This document shows, piece after piece, positions 9,409 to 20,871 of a stretch of 64,000 bases of DNA. The notes beneath the pieces were generated by a model, which worked only from the letters and a program-made list of their open reading frames with translations, ran no database searches and was not told where the DNA came from. The stretch's first letter is position 1. Every line of letters begins with the position of its first letter. Source of the DNA: Nonlabens sp. (GTDB taxonomy: Bacteria; Bacteroidota; Bacteroidia; Flavobacteriales; Flavobacteriaceae); contig NZ_JAGYKG010000005.1 of the NCBI RefSeq assembly GCF_018401815.1, positions 1 to 64,000 of the forward strand. Direction: 5' to 3'. Both the position numbers and the translations under genes were made by a program.

Positions 9409-9816
9409 ATGAAATTTATGGATAAGCTGTTTAAAAAACAGCCAAATAAGGAAATAAAGGAACTAACCGGAATACAATGGGAACCTCTAGAATCAATAGA
9501 TCAGTTAGAGAATGTGATCAAAAACTCTATTTTAAAACCAAAGGTAATTTTTAAGCATAGCACCAGATGTGGGATTTCAAGAATGGTTCTAAGGCAGTTT
9601 GAAAATGGTTTTGAAAAAAACGATGACGAAGTTACCTTTTATTTTTTAGACCTATTAAATTACAAAGAAGTAAGTGCAGCCGTTGCCAATAGGCTTAATG
9701 TAGTGCACCAATCGCCACAGGTGATTATACTTTACAACAAAGAGATTTTACACACAGAATCTCATCAAGGTATTGATATTAAAAAAGTTCAACAAATTGT
9801 TGCACGCAAAAAATAG
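9409..9816 (+). CDS. ytxJ: Bacillithiol-system monothiol protein YtxJ
   Basis: 135 residues with a thioredoxin-like fold pattern and a single active-site Cys, C54, in HSTRCGISR. The C-terminal half carries the cis-Pro-like segment SPQVIILYNKEI. YtxJ-family proteins occur in bacillithiol-making bacteria (Bacillota and Bacteroidota) and are thought to act on bacillithiolated proteins. That role is family knowledge, not shown here. An in-frame ATG at 9418 is an alternative start. The stop lies three bases before the M48 protease start, so the two genes are probably co-transcribed. Confidence 0.8.
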   Translation: MKFMDKLFKKQPNKEIKELTGIQWEPLESIDQLENVIKNSILKPKVIFKHSTRCGISRMVLRQFENGFEKNDDEVTFYFLDLLNYKEVSAAVANRLNVVHQSPQVIILYNKEILHTESHQGIDIKKVQQIVARKK

Positions 9817-9819
9817 ATC

Positions 9820-10644
9820 ATGCATCCCAATAAACACCTATTAATAGCTCTAGTTTTTGTTCTATTTTCTTGTAAAACTAATGTCTTTACAGGTAAAAAA
9901 ACTTTGAATTTTGTACCAGATAGTACCTTGTTCCCTATGGCTTTTACCCAGTACGATCAGTTTTTAGGAGAAAACAAAGTAGTCACAGGAACTAAAGAGT
10001 CTGAAATGATTACTAGAGTAGGCCAAAAAATAAAAACAGCAGCTCAACGATGGTTGAATGCCATCGGCGAAGAAAAGTACTTAGCTAATTACCAATGGGA
10101 TTATAAATTGGTTCAAGATGAAACTGTAAATGCATGGTGTATGCCCGGAGGTAAAATTGTTTTTTACACAGGTATTTTACCTATTTGTCAAGGAGAAACC
10201 GGTGTTGCCATAGTAATGGGTCACGAGGTGGCTCATGCCCTAGCCAACCACGGTGCACAGCGCATGAGCGCTTCACAAGTACAAGCATTAGGAGCTGTAG
10301 GAGTTGCAGTAGGTGGTCAAGCAGCTGGAGCAAGTAAAGAATCTCAACAGCTTATCAATCAAGCTTATGGTATAGGTTCTCAAGTAGGAGGTATGTTGCC
10401 ATTTTCTAGAGCACATGAAACAGAAGCAGATAAAATAGGTCTTTACCTTGCTGCTATTGCTGGTTATAACCCAGAAGAAGGAGCTCGATTATGGGAACGT
10501 ATGAAATCCAATAACGCTGGACAAGCACCACCAGAATTTTTAAGCACACACCCGTCTAATGACAGCCGTATTGCCAATTTAAAAAGTTTGGCTTCTGAAG
10601 CAATAGCCGAAGCTGCAAAATACGGAGTAACTTCTTTTCAATAA
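9820..10644 (+). CDS. M48-family metallopeptidase, outer-membrane/periplasmic lipoprotein
   Basis: 274 residues. The N-terminus is a lipoprotein signal peptide, with the lipobox ending at C18 (VLFSC). The zinc motif is HEVAH, with H135, E136 and H139, and the third ligand is in AHETEADKIG. The C-terminal STHPSNDSRIANL is typical of the BepA/YfgC/LoiP-like branch, which takes part in envelope protein quality control. Cleavage targets in this organism are unknown. It follows ytxJ by three bases. A strong terminator ends the unit. Confidence 0.9.
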   Translation: MHPNKHLLIALVFVLFSCKTNVFTGKKTLNFVPDSTLFPMAFTQYDQFLGENKVVTGTKESEMITRVGQKIKTAAQRWLNAIGEEKYLANYQWDYKLVQDETVNAWCMPGGKIVFYTGILPICQGETGVAIVMGHEVAHALANHGAQRMSASQVQALGAVGVAVGGQAAGASKESQQLINQAYGIGSQVGGMLPFSRAHETEADKIGLYLAAIAGYNPEEGARLWERMKSNNAGQAPPEFLSTHPSNDSRIANLKSLASEAIAEAAKYGVTSFQ

Positions 10645-10666
10645 ACGTCTAAAAACACATACTTTT

Positions 10667-10693
10667 AAAGGGTTCTTAATGAACCCTTTTTTT
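10667..10693 (+). terminator. Terminator after the ytxJ-M48 unit
   Basis: A 9-bp stem AAAGGGTTC/GAACCCTTT with loop TTAAT, then a T-run. The upstream ATG at 10679 of the next open frame lies inside this hairpin, which is why the later ATG at 10694 is preferred for the transporter. Confidence 0.85.
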
Positions 10694-12025
10694 ATGAAAA
10701 AAATTCTACCTCGAGGCTCCAAAAAGTTACTCAATGCTTGGGCATTTTACGATTGGGCCAACTCCGTATATTCCCTAGTAATTAATAGTGCCATTTTTCC
10801 GATCTTTTATGCCGCTGTAAGTATCAAAGCTTTTAAAGAAGGAAATGTACCAGACATACTTCAAGGAGTTAATAATGAATCCATTATTATCGTTACCACA
10901 GCTATTGCTTTTTTAATCGTAAGTATCCTATCTCCTATTCTTTCTGGTATTGCAGACTATTCAGGTAATAAAAAACGATTTTTGCAATTCTTCTGTTATT
11001 TAGGAGCTTTTAGTTGTATAGGCCTGTCCTTTTTTAGCTTTGATTATTTGTGGAACAGTTTATTGATTTATTTACTGGCACTGGTCGGGTTTTGGGGAAG
11101 TTTGGTTTTCTATAATTCCTACCTTCCAGATATTGCATTTCCTGAGCAGCAAGACGCTATTAGTGCTAAGGGCTTCTCTATGGGATATATAGGAAGTGTC
11201 TTGCTCCTTATTATTTGTCTAGTATTGTTAGAAGGGGGGTTTTATCCAGAAGATGGTTTGTTGCCTGATAATGCGTATTTCCAACTCTATTCGTTTCAGC
11301 TTTCTTTTATTCTAGTAGGACTGTGGTGGATGGGTTTTGCTCAATACACCTATAAGTACTTGCCTTTAGGAACTAAAAAGGACCGAAGTGAGGTAAAAAA
11401 CATTTTTACTAATGGTTTTAAAGAACTCAAAAAAATATACAAAAGCCTATCGGCTAACCTGCAAATGAAACGTTACCTAGGAGCCTTTTTTATCTATAGT
11501 ATGGCGGTTCAGACTGTTATGTTAGTGGCAACCTATTTTGGTACAGAAGAGGTGCAATGGGAAGAGGATGGTGCGACCATGGGATTGATCATCAGTATTC
11601 TATTGATTCAATTGGTAGCTATTTTTGGAGCTTGGTTGGCTAGTTTGCTTTCGCGAAAACTAGGTAACATTAAAACCTTAATCGTTATTAATATACTATG
11701 GGCTGTCATATGCGTTTATGGATATTTTGTGGTAACTCCTATGCAATTTTATATAACAGCAGGATTTGTTGGGCTCGTAATGGGATCCATACAATCTTTA
11801 TCACGCAGTACCTATTCTAAAATGATTCCTGATGGAAATCCAGACACTGCTTCTTACTTTAGTTTTTACGATGTGGCAGAGAAAATAGGAATCGTTATAG
11901 GTATGCTCATTTTTGCTGTTGTAGGAGAATTAAGTGGTTCCATGAGAGAGCCTATTCTATTCTTAATCGTCTTCTTTATCGTTGGAATTATTTTACTTTC
12001 TCGAGTGCCGACGTTAATAAGGTGA
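10694..12025 (+). CDS. MFS transporter of the UMF1/Atg22-like family
   Basis: 443 residues from the ATG at 10694 (MKKILPRGSKK). The frame opens five codons earlier, inside a terminator hairpin. The early motif AWAFYDWANSVYS is the signature of the UMF1 (Atg22-like) branch of the major facilitator superfamily. About 12 hydrophobic segments are visible. A second signature, GLVMGSIQSLSRSTYS, lies in the C-terminal half. The transported substrate is unknown for bacterial members; amino-acid or metabolite efflux is only suggested by the yeast homologue. A half copy of the iterated palindrome (TTCGCGAAA) lies inside the gene near 11650. Confidence 0.88.
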   Translation: MKKILPRGSKKLLNAWAFYDWANSVYSLVINSAIFPIFYAAVSIKAFKEGNVPDILQGVNNESIIIVTTAIAFLIVSILSPILSGIADYSGNKKRFLQFFCYLGAFSCIGLSFFSFDYLWNSLLIYLLALVGFWGSLVFYNSYLPDIAFPEQQDAISAKGFSMGYIGSVLLLIICLVLLEGGFYPEDGLLPDNAYFQLYSFQLSFILVGLWWMGFAQYTYKYLPLGTKKDRSEVKNIFTNGFKELKKIYKSLSANLQMKRYLGAFFIYSMAVQTVMLVATYFGTEEVQWEEDGATMGLIISILLIQLVAIFGAWLASLLSRKLGNIKTLIVINILWAVICVYGYFVVTPMQFYITAGFVGLVMGSIQSLSRSTYSKMIPDGNPDTASYFSFYDVAEKIGIVIGMLIFAVVGELSGSMREPILFLIVFFIVGIILLSRVPTLIR

Positions 12026-12063
12026 CTGTTTAATTCATATAGACATAATACATAATTAAAAGT

Positions 12064-12090
12064 AATAGAATAGATTTTAACTATTCTATT
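12064..12090. promoter_or_regulatory. Inverted repeat between the UMF1 gene and katG
   Basis: A perfect 10-bp inverted repeat, AATAGAATAG with CTATTCTATT, and a 7-base spacer. It sits about 85 bases before the katG ATG and has no following T-run, so it is a poor terminator. It could be an operator for a peroxide regulator, but it does not closely match a PerR or OxyR box that I can recall. Confidence 0.35.
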
Positions 12091-12153
12091 GTAATTATAT
12101 AAAATTAAGAAAGTAGCATCAATGCGTTATTTTGTTTAACTTTAGAGCTATAA

Positions 12154-14421
<2,268 letters not shown>

Positions 14422-14443
14422 ATACCCTTATTTTTTTAAAAAA

Positions 14444-14484
14444 AGTTCCCCAAATCTTTTTTTTGATTTGGGGAACTCTTTTTT
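14444..14484. terminator. Bidirectional terminator between katG and the DUF2807 gene
   Basis: A perfect 13-bp stem (AGTTCCCCAAATC with GATTTGGGGAACT), flanked by A-run and T-run. It sits between two convergent genes and can serve both. Confidence 0.9.
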
Positions 14485-14500
14485 TACCTCATACGATGAG

Positions 14501-15229
14501 CTACATTTTGGTAATATCACCACTACCGATAATGTTCTTTTTCACATTGCTTGTTGTTCCTTTATATCTTAAATCTCCAGAACCTATAATGGAGGCTTGA
14601 AGTTCTCCACCGTTGCAATAAACAGAAACATCACCACTACCGGCTATGGATGCATCTACATTATTTGCCTTAAGATTATAGGCAGAAATATCACCACTTC
14701 CAGCTACACTTGCATCCAGATACTCTGTGCGACCGCTCAATTTCACATCACCACTTCCCGCAATGCTTACCCGAAGTTTTTCTGCTTCTACTTCTACAGC
14801 AATATCACCGCTTCCAGCTACAGAAATAGTCATAGTTCTAGACTTGAGTTTCATAGTGCTTGTAATATCTCCACTTCCAGCCATACTTAAATTACTGATA
14901 CGTTCAACTGCCACCCTAATTTGAATTCCTTTACGGGTATTGATGTTGTAACCATCCTCAATTCCTATTTCTAGTCGGTCTCCTTTTACTTCGACCTCTA
15001 GGTGTTGCATAATATTAGATTCTGCTTCAACAGTTATCGTTCCTTCTTTACCTTCTACGAGGACAATGTTAATACTGTTTCGGCCCGAGATTTTGTCATA
15101 ATCAGACGTATTAAATACTTTAGTGATGACCTTGCCATTTCCATCGATGCGTTTATTACTACTCCACCATTGGGCGTTTGCAGTATGGGTTCCTAAAATG
15201 GCTATAAGAAGTAGGAGAATTTGTTTCAT
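14501..15229 (-). CDS. Secreted DUF2807 (head GIN domain) protein with seven GSGD repeats
   Basis: 242 residues with a signal peptide ending at ANAQ. From about residue 115 the chain carries seven GSGD(I/V/L) steps, one about every 20 residues (AGSGDI, AGSGDV, IGSGDL). This is the ladder of a right-handed beta-helix of the DUF2807 family, called head GIN domain in Bacteroidota. The function is unknown; an exported, surface or periplasmic, adhesive or sensory role is possible. It is last in a four-gene minus-strand operon headed by an ECF sigma factor, 58 bases after the preceding gene. Confidence 0.85.
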   Translation of the reverse strand: MKQILLLLIAILGTHTANAQWWSSNKRIDGNGKVITKVFNTSDYDKISGRNSINIVLVEGKEGTITVEAESNIMQHLEVEVKGDRLEIGIEDGYNINTRKGIQIRVAVERISNLSMAGSGDITSTMKLKSRTMTISVAGSGDIAVEVEAEKLRVSIAGSGDVKLSGRTEYLDASVAGSGDISAYNLKANNVDASIAGSGDVSVYCNGGELQASIIGSGDLRYKGTTSNVKKNIIGSGDITKM

Positions 15230-15287
15230 GATAGTGTTATTTTTAAGTTTTTTTTAATTAGCCTGGGGTTTTCAACCTAGTGATTTT

Positions 15288-16385
15288 TTAATTTTTCTTT
15301 AGACTCACACGGCCGAAGCTGGATCTTATATTGATTACTGCGGTACTGCTTTTAGGACCATAATAGCCAGATTTTTGCTTGTCTGTGTTGTCACTTTCAG
15401 AACTCGTAACTTTTAGGTCATCAGAGAGTTGGATACTGGAATATTCTGTGTCAATATCAAACCTAAAGGAGGCCTCTGGATGATAGTTGATTTTTATTCC
15501 TGTGTATTCTGATTTGATAGTGACTTCCTTAAAATCACGTCCCAGCTCTTCTACACTGATGGATCCGAAGTCTGTATTCAAATTCAAAAGCTTGCTGATG
15601 TTTCCTATTTTTATGGTAGTATAGTCTCCACGGCCCACTAGTTCGATCAACTCATCTATTTGTAAAGTAGAAAAGTCTCCATTAAAATCCAGAACTTTGA
15701 CATCGTGAAAGGTAGCTTTGGTATAATCACCTTCATACGTTACTTTTTCTGCTCCGTAAAGTTCGAAGCCACTAAAATCTGCTTGTATGTTTCCAGACTT
15801 CATATAATCTATGTGTGAGTTATTCGTATAATCAAATTTAAGATCATTATTTTCTGCTAGGAGTTGTCCTATGTCCAGTCTTCCAAAGTCACAGGTGATT
15901 GTAGCACGGCCTTTTAATCTATCTAGACTCACCGCGCCATAATCGTTACTTAAATCTAGTGAAGCAGTAACTGGCATCTTAATGATGTAATCTATTTTCA
16001 TATTAGAACTTCGGTTGGAATCGCTTCCAAATAATAAGTTCCATAAACCGCCACTATTGTTAGAACGGTGATCAGCATCAGTTACAGCGCTTACCTTAGA
16101 AGCACTAGCTTCAAAATTCACATCTATTTCTTTGAGCTGATTGATAACGCGATCTTCATTATTACCACTTACTTCAACAGTAATATCAATAGATACGGTA
16201 GGAGAATCCCAGGTCGTAATGCTCACACTTCCGAATTCGTTTTGAATAGCTACCAGACAATTTTTGTTGACGTTAAAAGTTTTACTAATTTTTTTGGACT
16301 TGGTATATTTCCCGTCTTCAGGACCGGCTACAAGCAATGCTGGAAGTAAAAACAGCAGGATACTTAGTTTATATAAATGTTTCAT
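15288..16385 (-). CDS. Secreted beta-repeat protein, DUF4097-like
   Basis: 365 residues with an N-terminal signal peptide ending near LLVAGPE. The body alternates short beta-strands: SVSITTWDSPTVSIDI, a SLDLSNDYGAVSLDRLKGRATI segment and a final INIRSSFGRVSLKKN. That is the style of DUF4097/DUF2807 beta-helix proteins. The gene overlaps the end of the putative anti-sigma gene by 17 bases, so the two are translationally coupled. It is likely an exported target or partner of the sigma/anti-sigma pair. Molecular function is unknown. Confidence 0.75.
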   Translation of the reverse strand: MKHLYKLSILLFLLPALLVAGPEDGKYTKSKKISKTFNVNKNCLVAIQNEFGSVSITTWDSPTVSIDITVEVSGNNEDRVINQLKEIDVNFEASASKVSAVTDADHRSNNSGGLWNLLFGSDSNRSSNMKIDYIIKMPVTASLDLSNDYGAVSLDRLKGRATITCDFGRLDIGQLLAENNDLKFDYTNNSHIDYMKSGNIQADFSGFELYGAEKVTYEGDYTKATFHDVKVLDFNGDFSTLQIDELIELVGRGDYTTIKIGNISKLLNLNTDFGSISVEELGRDFKEVTIKSEYTGIKINYHPEASFRFDIDTEYSSIQLSDDLKVTSSESDNTDKQKSGYYGPKSSTAVINIRSSFGRVSLKKN

Positions 16386-16977
16386 CTTCTTGTTCTTTAA
16401 AATTTTTCAGTTGTTCTATTTGCTCCAAAGCAGTTTCTAGTAAATCGATTCTATTTTGAAAATTTTGAATCATCGCAGCGATAACCGCTTTACTATCGTT
16501 GTTTATTTTAAAATCTACTTTGATGGACTGGTAATCCGATTCTAATTTATTCAAAGCCGTTTTGGTGTCGGCGATAATGCGCTCTGTATCTGGGGTTTGT
16601 TCTTTGTTCAGCTTTTTTAACTCTTCTTGTATAGTTGTTGTAAAAAAGTCTTGTGCTTGTGCCATTTCTGGTGACACACTGGAAAGTCCATTATCTACCG
16701 TTTTAGTTGGCGCCAGGCGCATTCCTGCAAATCCTAATAAAACAGCCAGTCCAGCAACTAGGGACCATTTGAACCAAGAGTTCATTGGGATCGCCTTGGT
16801 ATCTTTCTTTGTTTTATCTAGAGGGAGTTGTTCCATAAGGACCACATCACTTTCTGGATGCTCTTCTTCTTCACCAGCTGCTTCCAGCTTTTCTAAAAAT
16901 CTATTTCGGTGGCCGCTAGGCAATGATTCTGTATTAAAATCTTGTTCTGCAAACCATTCTTTCATGTCCTTTTTCAT
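16369..16977 (-). CDS. Putative anti-sigma factor, single-pass membrane protein
   Basis: 202 residues. An acidic cytosolic N-terminal region (~75 residues, starting with two Lys and an EWFAEQDF stretch) is followed by one membrane segment near residues 88-105 (WSLVAGLAVLLGFAGM). A periplasmic tail with coiled-coil character follows (residues ~120-195). It overlaps the stop of the ECF sigma gene by four bases (ATGA). The order sigma, membrane protein, exported proteins is the classical anti-sigma arrangement, so the call rests on topology and position, not on a recognised domain. The cytosolic part would bind the sigma factor. Confidence 0.65.
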   Translation of the reverse strand: MKKDMKEWFAEQDFNTESLPSGHRNRFLEKLEAAGEEEEHPESDVVLMEQLPLDKTKKDTKAIPMNSWFKWSLVAGLAVLLGFAGMRLAPTKTVDNGLSSVSPEMAQAQDFFTTTIQEELKKLNKEQTPDTERIIADTKTALNKLESDYQSIKVDFKINNDSKAVIAAMIQNFQNRIDLLETALEQIEQLKNFKEQEDETFI

Positions 16978-17522
16978 ATCAGTTGCATTTTATTTCTGAG
17001 GCTTTCTTTTGCTCTCGATATTGTGGTTCGGCACATAGCATTTGACAATCCCATAATCTCACATATTTCCTCATTATCCATACCTTCAATAAGGCTTAGG
17101 GTTAACACTTGTTGGTAATTATCTTTTAGTAACTTCATTACTTGGAGTACTTTTTTTGCAGTCATTCCAGCAGCTTCCATATCGATCTGCACCTCTGTTT
17201 GCTGTTCCATCTCGTAAGCGACATCATCATATGCTACTTTAAGCATTTTCTTTTCTTTCTTTAAGTGTGTCAGACTATTGTTGACAACAATTCTTTTTAA
17301 CCAGCAGCCAAAGGTTGCTTCACGGTTCCATTGTGACATCTTAGCAAAAGCAGTGATCATGCTATCTTGCATAATATCTTCGGCTTGAGCGCTGTCTTTT
17401 ACGATCCTTAAGGCGACGTGGTACATTCCCTTAGCATATTGATCATAGACACGCATTTGTGCCTTGCGATTGCCTTGTTCACAGCCTTTATAAAGTTCTA
17501 TTTCAGTTATTGTTAAAGTCAC
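16974..17522 (-). CDS. ECF sigma-70 family RNA polymerase sigma factor
   Basis: 182 residues. Region 2 contains AEDIMQDSMITAFAKMSQW and FGCWLKRIVVNNSL. Region 4 ends with the helix-turn-helix NEEICEIMGLSNAMCRTTISRAKESLR. The start is GTG at 17522; no better ATG lies nearby. It is the first gene of the four-gene minus-strand operon, so it probably autoregulates with its membrane anti-sigma partner in response to an envelope signal. It reads away from lon, leaving a 254-base divergent gap. Confidence 0.92.
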   Translation of the reverse strand: MTLTITEIELYKGCEQGNRKAQMRVYDQYAKGMYHVALRIVKDSAQAEDIMQDSMITAFAKMSQWNREATFGCWLKRIVVNNSLTHLKKEKKMLKVAYDDVAYEMEQQTEVQIDMEAAGMTAKKVLQVMKLLKDNYQQVLTLSLIEGMDNEEICEIMGLSNAMCRTTISRAKESLRNKMQLI

Positions 17523-17695
17523 TTGGTCAGTGTTACGCTTTAAAGATGCAATTTATTCCAGTATGTTACACGTCATGGCAAGGAATTTGAAAATTATGGT
17601 TGATGTTCCTAATGGAATCTGCAGGATGCTATTTTACAATAACCTAAAATACTATTTAGTAGTTTGATAATGTGTTTATTATGTAGGTAAATTTA

Positions 17696-17710
17696 GCTTT
17701 CGCGAAAGCG
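17696..17710. repeat. CGCTTTCGCGAAAGCG palindrome, copy with one altered end base
   Basis: GCTTTCGCGAAAGCG preceded by A instead of C. It lies about 67 bases upstream of the lon ATG, in the divergent gap. Confidence 0.85.
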
Positions 17711-17776
17711 AAATACCAGCATGACCCAAGCAGAAAATAATTATTAAAAATAAAAGCCAATAGTCAATATGACAAT

Positions 17777-20248
17777 ATGGCGACTGAAAAAGATATGTTC
17801 AAACCAAATAAATTTTCAATAGACAACTTGTCACTCCAAGAATTTGATCAAGATGCAGAATTCATCCCTTTATTAAGTAGCGAGGATGAGGAAGAAATGA
17901 ATAACGAAAACGTACCAGAAACTTTAGCTATTTTACCATTACGCAACATGGTATTGTTTCCAGGTGTTGTAATTCCTATTACCGCAGGTCGCGATCGTTC
18001 TATTAAATTATTGCAAGATGCCAATAAAAAGGGTAATGCTATAGGGGTGGTAGCTCAAAAGAATGAAGATGTGGAAGAGCCGTCGTTAGAAGACCTGCAT
18101 CGCACCGGAGTAGTTGCGAAAATATTAAAGACTTTTAAAATGCCTGATGGCAATACGACTGTAATTATTCAAGGTAAAAAGCGCTTTGAAATGGGTGAAA
18201 TGGTAACAGAACACCCCTTTATCACCGCTGTTGCTAAGGAAATTCCTGATGTACGACCTGTAAAAGAAGATCCTGAATTCAAGGTTATTATTGACAAAAT
18301 AAAGGAACTAGCTCTAGAAATTATTAAAGAAAGTCCCAATATTCCGAGTGAGGCATCTTTTGCTATTAAAAACATTGAGTCCGATTCCTTTTTAGTCAAT
18401 TTCGTCTCTTCTAACATGAATTTGAAGGTAGAGGAAAAGCAAAAGGTACTTGAAATCAATGATTTAAAAGAGCGTGCGCTAGAAACCTTGCGTTTTATGA
18501 ATATAGAACGACAAAAACTAGCCCTTAAAAATGATATTCAGTCCAAAGTACAGACGGATATCAATAAACAACAAAGAGAGTATTACTTGCATCAGCAAAT
18601 GAAGACCATTCAAGACGAATTGGGAGGCGGAGTCTCTTCCCATCAAGAAGTGGATGAGATGCGGCAGCGTGCTAAGAAAAAGAAATGGGACGATAACGTA
18701 AAGGAGCATTTTGATAAAGAATTATCAAAGTTGCAACGTATGAATCCACAAGTAGCAGAGTATTCTATACAGCGTAATTATTTAGACTTAATTCTTGACC
18801 TTCCCTGGAATGAATTTTCAAAGGACAATTTTGACTTAAAACGCGCGATGAAAATTTTAGATCGGGACCATTACGGTCTAGACGATGTAAAGAAACGCAT
18901 CATTGAATACCTTGCCGTGTTGAAATTGCGCAACGACATGAAGTCGCCTATACTTTGTTTATATGGACCTCCTGGGGTGGGTAAAACCTCTCTGGGTAAA
19001 TCTATAGCAGAGGCCTTAGGACGACAGTACGTTCGTGTTTCCTTGGGAGGTTTACGAGATGAAGCAGAAATACGCGGTCACCGTAAAACCTATATTGGAG
19101 CGATGCCTGGACGTATTTTACAAAGCATTAAAAAAGCTAAAACTTCAAATCCTGTTTTTGTACTGGATGAGATTGATAAATTGAGCAATTCTCATAATGG
19201 AGATCCTTCTAGTGCGATGCTGGAAGTTCTAGATCCAGAGCAAAACAATTCCTTTTATGACAACTTCTTAGAAATGGGATTTGACTTAAGTAAAGTAATG
19301 TTTATTGCCACAAGTAATAGTTTAAACACCATACAACCTGCATTGCGTGACCGAATGGAGATTATAAATGTTACGGGTTATACCATAGAAGAAAAAGTAG
19401 AGATAGGAAAACAACACTTACTTCCTAAGCAATTAAAGGAACACGGACTTGACAAAATTCAACTTAAAATTGCAAAACCACAGATTGAAAAAATTGTGGA
19501 AGGCTATACCCGTGAAAGCGGTGTGCGATCTCTAGACAAGCAAATTGCAAAAATGGTGCGCTATGCTGCTAAAAGTATAGCTATGGAAGAAGATTACGAC
19601 CTTAAAGTGACCAACGATACAGTTATTCACGTATTGGGATCGCCTCGAATGGAACGTGATAAGTATGAGAATAATGAGGTTGCTGGTGTAGTTACAGGAC
19701 TGGCATGGACTCAAGTAGGCGGTGATATTCTATTTATTGAATCCATTCTTTCAAAAGGAAAAGGGAATCTTACCATAACGGGTAATCTCGGTAAAGTGAT
19801 GAAAGAAAGCGCTACTATAGCAATGGAATACATCAAATCAAACGCCGAAGATTTGGGGATAGACAGTTCGGTTTTTGAAAAATACAACGTCCATATTCAC
19901 GTGCCTGAAGGAGCCACTCCTAAAGACGGACCTAGTGCTGGAGTAAGCATGTTAACTTCATTAGTTTCTTTGTTTACACAACGTAAAGTCAAAAAAAGTC
20001 TAGCGATGACAGGAGAAATCACACTAAGAGGTAAAGTACTTCCCGTAGGTGGTATCAAAGAAAAAATTCTTGCAGCAAAACGAGCTAGAATTAAAGAGAT
20101 CTTGCTTTGTGAGCAAAACCGTAGAGATATAGAAGAAATAAAGGCTGATTACATTAAAGGCTTGACCTTCCATTATGTCAGTGATATGAGCAATGTGCTG
20201 GAGCTGGCACTTACCAAGCAAAAGGTGAAGAATGCCAAGAAATTGTAG
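17777..20248 (+). CDS. lon: ATP-dependent protease Lon (LonA type)
   Basis: 823 residues. An N-terminal LAN substrate domain ([16 protein letters not shown] near residues 52-67) and a central helical region precede the AAA+ domain, with Walker [14 protein letters not shown] near 395 and [11 protein letters not shown]. The C-terminal protease domain has the catalytic dyad S720 (DGPSAGVSM) and K761 (GGIKEKIL). Lon forms cytosolic hexamers that degrade misfolded and regulatory proteins. The ORF is intact. It has its own terminator. The upstream gap shares the 9-mer GTCATGGCA with the dnaK leader, which may be chance. Confidence 0.98.
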   Translation: MATEKDMFKPNKFSIDNLSLQEFDQDAEFIPLLSSEDEEEMNNENVPETLAILPLRNMVLFPGVVIPITAGRDRSIKLLQDANKKGNAIGVVAQKNEDVEEPSLEDLHRTGVVAKILKTFKMPDGNTTVIIQGKKRFEMGEMVTEHPFITAVAKEIPDVRPVKEDPEFKVIIDKIKELALEIIKESPNIPSEASFAIKNIESDSFLVNFVSSNMNLKVEEKQKVLEINDLKERALETLRFMNIERQKLALKNDIQSKVQTDINKQQREYYLHQQMKTIQDELGGGVSSHQEVDEMRQRAKKKKWDDNVKEHFDKELSKLQRMNPQVAEYSIQRNYLDLILDLPWNEFSKDNFDLKRAMKILDRDHYGLDDVKKRIIEYLAVLKLRNDMKSPILCLYGPPGVGKTSLGKSIAEALGRQYVRVSLGGLRDEAEIRGHRKTYIGAMPGRILQSIKKAKTSNPVFVLDEIDKLSNSHNGDPSSAMLEVLDPEQNNSFYDNFLEMGFDLSKVMFIATSNSLNTIQPALRDRMEIINVTGYTIEEKVEIGKQHLLPKQLKEHGLDKIQLKIAKPQIEKIVEGYTRESGVRSLDKQIAKMVRYAAKSIAMEEDYDLKVTNDTVIHVLGSPRMERDKYENNEVAGVVTGLAWTQVGGDILFIESILSKGKGNLTITGNLGKVMKESATIAMEYIKSNAEDLGIDSSVFEKYNVHIHVPEGATPKDGPSAGVSMLTSLVSLFTQRKVKKSLAMTGEITLRGKVLPVGGIKEKILAAKRARIKEILLCEQNRRDIEEIKADYIKGLTFHYVSDMSNVLELALTKQKVKNAKKL

Positions 20249-20270
20249 TTCTAATAACTAATAAAACAAT

Positions 20271-20304
20271 AAAAGGTCGAGAAGTATTTTTCGACCTTTT
20301 TTTT
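20271..20304 (+). terminator. Terminator of lon
   Basis: A perfect 10-bp stem AAAAGGTCGA/TCGACCTTTT with a 10-base loop, followed by a T-run. Confidence 0.9.
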
Positions 20305-20369
20305 ACATCATTAAGCTTTAAAAACGCATTAGTTCATCCTAAGTTTTTCCTAAAAAATCTATTTACATC

Positions 20370-20797
20370 TTATCTATAATCCACCACCAGTTTCTTATAC
20401 CATTTCCCTGAATCTCTGGAAATATCTTTATAATTCCTAGTCGGTTCTGTTGTTAGTCTGGAGTTAGAACGCTCTTTTAACGAGAGGTTTGCTGTTAAAT
20501 AGCCTTGGAATTTCCCAGCATCATCTATAATTTTTGGTATCTTGTTTGAAACCTTGTTCCATGGTGACAGGGGATTGTTAGGGTCTCCATAATTATTTAA
20601 ATGGTTCCATACGGAAGTCTTGCTAAAACTGCTGCCGTAACCTCCAAAAGCCTTCCAGATGACTTGCTATCCAATTTAGAACAGTCCATACATCCTAAAT
20701 ATTCGGTATAACCCGCACCACCAAAGAGGGGCAAGTTTTGAGAATTGGCATAGGGACTGCTTGCAATTTCAACTAATATTAGGAGTGTGTTGTTCAT
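20370..20797 (-). pseudogene. Frameshifted small secreted protein of an unnamed SNSIW/YGSKYS-type family
   Basis: The minus strand from ATG 20797 reads through PLFGGAGYTEYLGCMDCSK and DSK, then breaks. Adding one base at about 20661-20662 restores SIWKAFGGYGSSFSKTSVWN, a YGDPNNPLSPWN segment and on to KLVVDYR and a TAA stop at 20372-20370. The joined protein (~142 residues) has the LGC-x2-C then S-x-W-N-x(3)-YGS pattern of small bacterial proteins of unknown function. No frame crosses the break. The cause is either a real one-base loss or a sequencing error. Confidence 0.7.
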
Positions 20798-20871
20798 TTT
20801 ATTGGAATGAAATCTATGTTATAAATTGATTTTTGTAACATTTTTAAAGCGGTTCTTTAACAAATAACTAG

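Noticed and set aside
10679..10693. Earlier ATG for the UMF1 transporter
   Set aside because: It lies inside the terminator hairpin of the preceding unit; the ATG at 10694 gives the conserved start.
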